Positions 51,970 to 54,180 of a stretch of DNA of 54,180 nucleotides are shown piece by piece (position 1 is the first letter of the stretch; every line of letters starts with the position of its first letter). Made by a program: the position numbers and the translations under genes. This DNA is from Haloferax larsenii JCM 13917 (GTDB lineage Archaea; Halobacteriota; Halobacteria; Halobacteriales; Haloferacaceae), in contig NZ_AOLI01000006.1 of assembly GCF_000336955.1 (NCBI RefSeq), forward strand, positions 135,917-190,096, read 5' to 3'. The notes below the pieces were generated by a model, which was not told the origin of the DNA, did not search any database, and saw only the letters and a list, made by a program, of their open reading frames with translations.

Positions 51970-53958
51970 CTAAACTGTGCAGACCGGCGGACCACCATCG
52001 CCGGACCCCGGTTGACCGCCGGGGTGTGAATCGTCCTGTCCCGGCGGCACGTTTACGTCGACGTTCGCGACCGCGTGCTGGAAGTAGCCGTCTCCGTAGA
52101 CGGAACTCTCGTATCCGGCGTACAGTTCGAGTTCTTGGCTGGCGTCACTCAGCCGCCGGAACTCGTCTTGGTCGAACGTCACGACCAGCTCGCCGTCTTC
52201 GACAGTTGCGGACTCGGCGTCGAGCGCCCCGGTGGTCGCGTTCTGGAGGACGACCGACGAGGCGTTCACCGAATCACTGTCGGACGAGACCGACTTCCGG
52301 ACGGTGACTGTCTCCTTCGCGGCGTGGGCTGGCGGGTTCGCCACCGTCACGTTTCCGAGATGGCTGTCGACGCGCCGAATGCGGTTGGTGTCCTCGGGTG
52401 CAACCGGCGAGTTGGCGTCGATGTACTGCGCGACGACCGTCCCGTAGAGCGTGTAGTCTTCGCTCGTGGTCGGGAGTTCCGCCATACTCCATCCGTACCG
52501 GTCCTCGAAGGCCCAGCCGGCCATGTACGAGTTGACGGTGACGTTGTAGTGAGCGTCCTCGTCGAGTTGCTCGCCGTTCACGTACACGTCTCGGACGACC
52601 GGACTGGCGTTTTCGGACGGGACGTACTCGTAGGAGACGCCGCTTACCTGCAGTTGTGCCTGTGCGCCGTAGTTGTCGTCCGTGGTCGAGACTTGACTCG
52701 CGAGGAGTTCCCGCAGTTGCTCACCGGTCATTCGCTTGGTGACGAGGTAGTTCCCGAACGGGAGCGAGGTGTAGACGTCGTCGTAGGTGACGTTTCCGCG
52801 GTCGATGACGAAGTCGCCGCGGATTCCACCGGCGTTCGTCACCGCGACGTCCGACCCGGTCTGGTCGCGGAAGGCGTCGGTGATGAGGTTGCCCCACGCG
52901 GTCTCGTCTTTGTAGTTGGACGTGAACCGCGAGTCGAGGGTCGTGTTGGTCTGACCGACGACTTCACCCAGCTGTGACGACCGCGCGTCGGAGACGATTG
53001 TCTCGGCGGTCTGGTTCACCGACGAATTCTCGTCGACCGTGACGAGTCGCCCACTTGCGAGCGAGACGCCGTCGTCGGTCACAGAGAGGTTGACCTCGCC
53101 GACGTATGCGCCGCGAGCCTCGGCCTCGACGATAGTGGTTCCGTCGACGGTCTTCGGGGCGTAGGCGACTTCGTCGTCACCGGTGACGATGAGGTCGATG
53201 TTGTCGGTGTTGCGCGCGAGTTCCTTGGACTCGGGAACGCCGATGTGGGCCGCTGCGACCACGACGTCGACGTTCTTCTCGTCTTTGAGCTTCGTCGCAA
53301 CGCGACTCCCGACGCGGGAGAAGTCGGCGACGCGGTATCCCTGTTCGTCGAAGTCGACTGCCGTCTTCGACTTGATGGCGTCGTCGACCAGACCGACGAC
53401 GCCGACTCGGACGCCGTCACGCTCGACGATGGTGTAGTTCTTCGTTCCCGGGATGCCGCTACCGTCCTCGTGGACGACGTTCGCGACCAACCACGGGAAC
53501 TCGGAGGCGGCGCTGTAGTTCTCGACCGCGCCGAAGCCGTAGTCGAGGTCGTGATTACCGACGACTTCCGCGTCCGGTCCGAGTGTGTTGAGCACGTCCA
53601 CGGGGACACGCCACTGACTCGTCGGCGAGAAGGAACTCGGACTCACCTGGTCGCCGCCACCGACGACGACGGTCGGGTTATCGTGTGCCTGCCGCCGGTC
53701 GTTGACGACGCCGACCAGCCGACCCATCCGCGTCGGGTTCGACGCGGCGGTCTGCACGTCGTTGTACGTCAACACCGTGAGTGTCGTCGCGTTCGTTGCG
53801 TTCGTGGTCGCGTTCGTATCGACGTCCGCCGGAGCGGTGGGACCGGCGTTCGTACCGGCCGGGCCCGCGGTCAGAGCGGCCGCAGGCGACGTCGTAGCCA
53901 CGAGAAGCAGTACTGCTACTGTGAGTATGGTTCGAAGGGTATCGGAACGTGATTCCAC
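51970..53958 (-). CDS. Secreted 5'-nucleotidase/metallophosphoesterase-family protein with altered metal site
   Basis: This 662-residue protein has a signal peptide (about 1-29) and an Asn-x-Thr-rich stretch (49-58). The metallophosphoesterase domain follows with Asp67, Asp103 (GGGDQ), Asn135-His136-Asp137 (GNHD) and His238. The DxH motif reads Asp67-Val-Gln69, and the usual GHxH is Gly260-Asp261-Asp262-Glu263. A 5'-nucleotidase C-terminal domain (about 340-560) has NAGGIR. A Gly/Pro-rich tail ends in one Cys. Phosphatase activity is likely but unproven. GTG 53958 has TTAAATTATC about 25 bases upstream. Confidence 0.85.
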   Translation of the reverse strand: MESRSDTLRTILTVAVLLLVATTSPAAALTAGPAGTNAGPTAPADVDTNATTNATNATTLTVLTYNDVQTAASNPTRMGRLVGVVNDRRQAHDNPTVVVGGGDQVSPSSFSPTSQWRVPVDVLNTLGPDAEVVGNHDLDYGFGAVENYSAASEFPWLVANVVHEDGSGIPGTKNYTIVERDGVRVGVVGLVDDAIKSKTAVDFDEQGYRVADFSRVGSRVATKLKDEKNVDVVVAAAHIGVPESKELARNTDNIDLIVTGDDEVAYAPKTVDGTTIVEAEARGAYVGEVNLSVTDDGVSLASGRLVTVDENSSVNQTAETIVSDARSSQLGEVVGQTNTTLDSRFTSNYKDETAWGNLITDAFRDQTGSDVAVTNAGGIRGDFVIDRGNVTYDDVYTSLPFGNYLVTKRMTGEQLRELLASQVSTTDDNYGAQAQLQVSGVSYEYVPSENASPVVRDVYVNGEQLDEDAHYNVTVNSYMAGWAFEDRYGWSMAELPTTSEDYTLYGTVVAQYIDANSPVAPEDTNRIRRVDSHLGNVTVANPPAHAAKETVTVRKSVSSDSDSVNASSVVLQNATTGALDAESATVEDGELVVTFDQDEFRRLSDASQELELYAGYESSVYGDGYFQHAVANVDVNVPPGQDDSHPGGQPGSGDGGPPVCTV

Positions 53959-54180
53959 TGCGTTCGTTCGTGTTCGATAATTTAAGAAAAAGATGACGGC
54001 CGATTGCGATTTCGGGCGTACGTACTGCTATGTATCGCTCCATATGTGGGATGTTTAGGGATAGCTATATTTTCTTCAATCTTGGTCAGTACCTTACCAT
54101 GGAGAGAACTAGTCGGAACTCTCAGATCACCTGTGAAGCCAGCAATAAATCACAGCTTCTACCGAGCATAGAATAGAAAA
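53959..54180. other. Low-GC terminal region, no gene seen
   Basis: GC falls from about 65% in the body of the window to roughly 40% over the last 120 bases (my count is 23/60 and 25/60). No frame, repeat or hairpin was supported. It contains the nucleotidase promoter at its left end and looks like the edge of a compositionally different segment. Confidence 0.6.

Noticed and set aside
1-54180. CRISPR array, tRNA, rRNA, insertion sequence or prophage
   Set aside because: No spaced direct repeats, no tRNA or rRNA signatures, and no transposase or integrase were seen in the window.
53959-54180. A gene in the terminal AT-rich segment
   Set aside because: No frame of useful length and no motif was found; the segment is reported only for its composition.

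Overview
This window is chromosomal DNA of a halophilic archaeon of class Halobacteria, most likely Haloferax or a close relative. The evidence is high GC with strong third-position GC, proteomes rich in Asp and Glu, TATA-like boxes about 27 bases upstream of start codons (leaderless transcripts), archaeal-type genes (fused ADP-forming acetate-CoA ligase, RibL, 7S RNA, Tat-dependent subtilase) and many families known mainly from haloarchaea. The gene order matches my recollection of the Haloferax volcanii chromosome around the nuo cluster. Genus is an inference. No CRISPR array, tRNA, rRNA, insertion sequence or prophage was found. Bases 1-16 are Illumina adapter, so the left edge is a contig end. 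GC falls sharply after about 53,970, so the right edge may also border foreign DNA.

Layout: (1) 17-4434: truncated aminotransferase with ribH, an Agl23-like glycosyltransferase-fold membrane protein, and purKE. (2) 4689-15085: an eleven-gene respiratory complex I operon (nuoA, B, CD, H, I, J1, J2, K, L, M, N), mostly with start/stop overlaps and with no NuoEFG dehydrogenase module. (3) 15125-19742: small conserved protein, an NAD-binding/DHH-DHHA1 phosphoesterase followed by a CBS/ParB-like protein, a zinc-ribbon microprotein and an MFS transporter. (4) 19767-28551: membrane protein, secreted Tat subtilase, Xaa-Pro peptidase, orphan 7TM histidine kinase, and a DRTGG-protein/acetate-CoA ligase operon. 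(5) 28758-35436: small membrane proteins, a ZIP metal transporter, an ABC exporter, an oxidoreductase and an aldo-keto reductase. (6) 35494-39230: YdjM-like protein, SelW-like Rdx protein, a DUF membrane protein and a half-CtaA/CtaB heme-synthesis fusion divergent from coxB. (7) 39335-47888: ribL with a JAMM protease, a fructosamine-kinase-like gene, an S1/OB/DHH protein, a secreted lamin-tail/PLD protein, a HEAT protein and a nitrilase. (8) 47922-53958: a two-subunit haloarchaeal thiolase with a DUF35 partner, SRP 7S RNA, tatA, a second zinc-ribbon microprotein and a 5'-nucleotidase-family protein with altered metal-ligand motifs.

Functional themes are aerobic respiration (complex I, cytochrome oxidase subunit II, heme synthesis), acetyl-CoA metabolism (acetate-CoA ligase, thiolase), flavin synthesis (ribH, ribL) and protein export (7S RNA, tatA, Tat protease). 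The most interesting leads are the DHH/CBS-ParB pair, the JAMM-RibL operon, the Ser-nucleophile thiolase with a cysteine-free partner, the nucleotidase that lacks GHxH, two zinc-ribbon microproteins under 60 residues, and several unexplained palindromes or phased repeats in promoters (upstream of the protease, acd, the 31383 gene and the ZIP gene).
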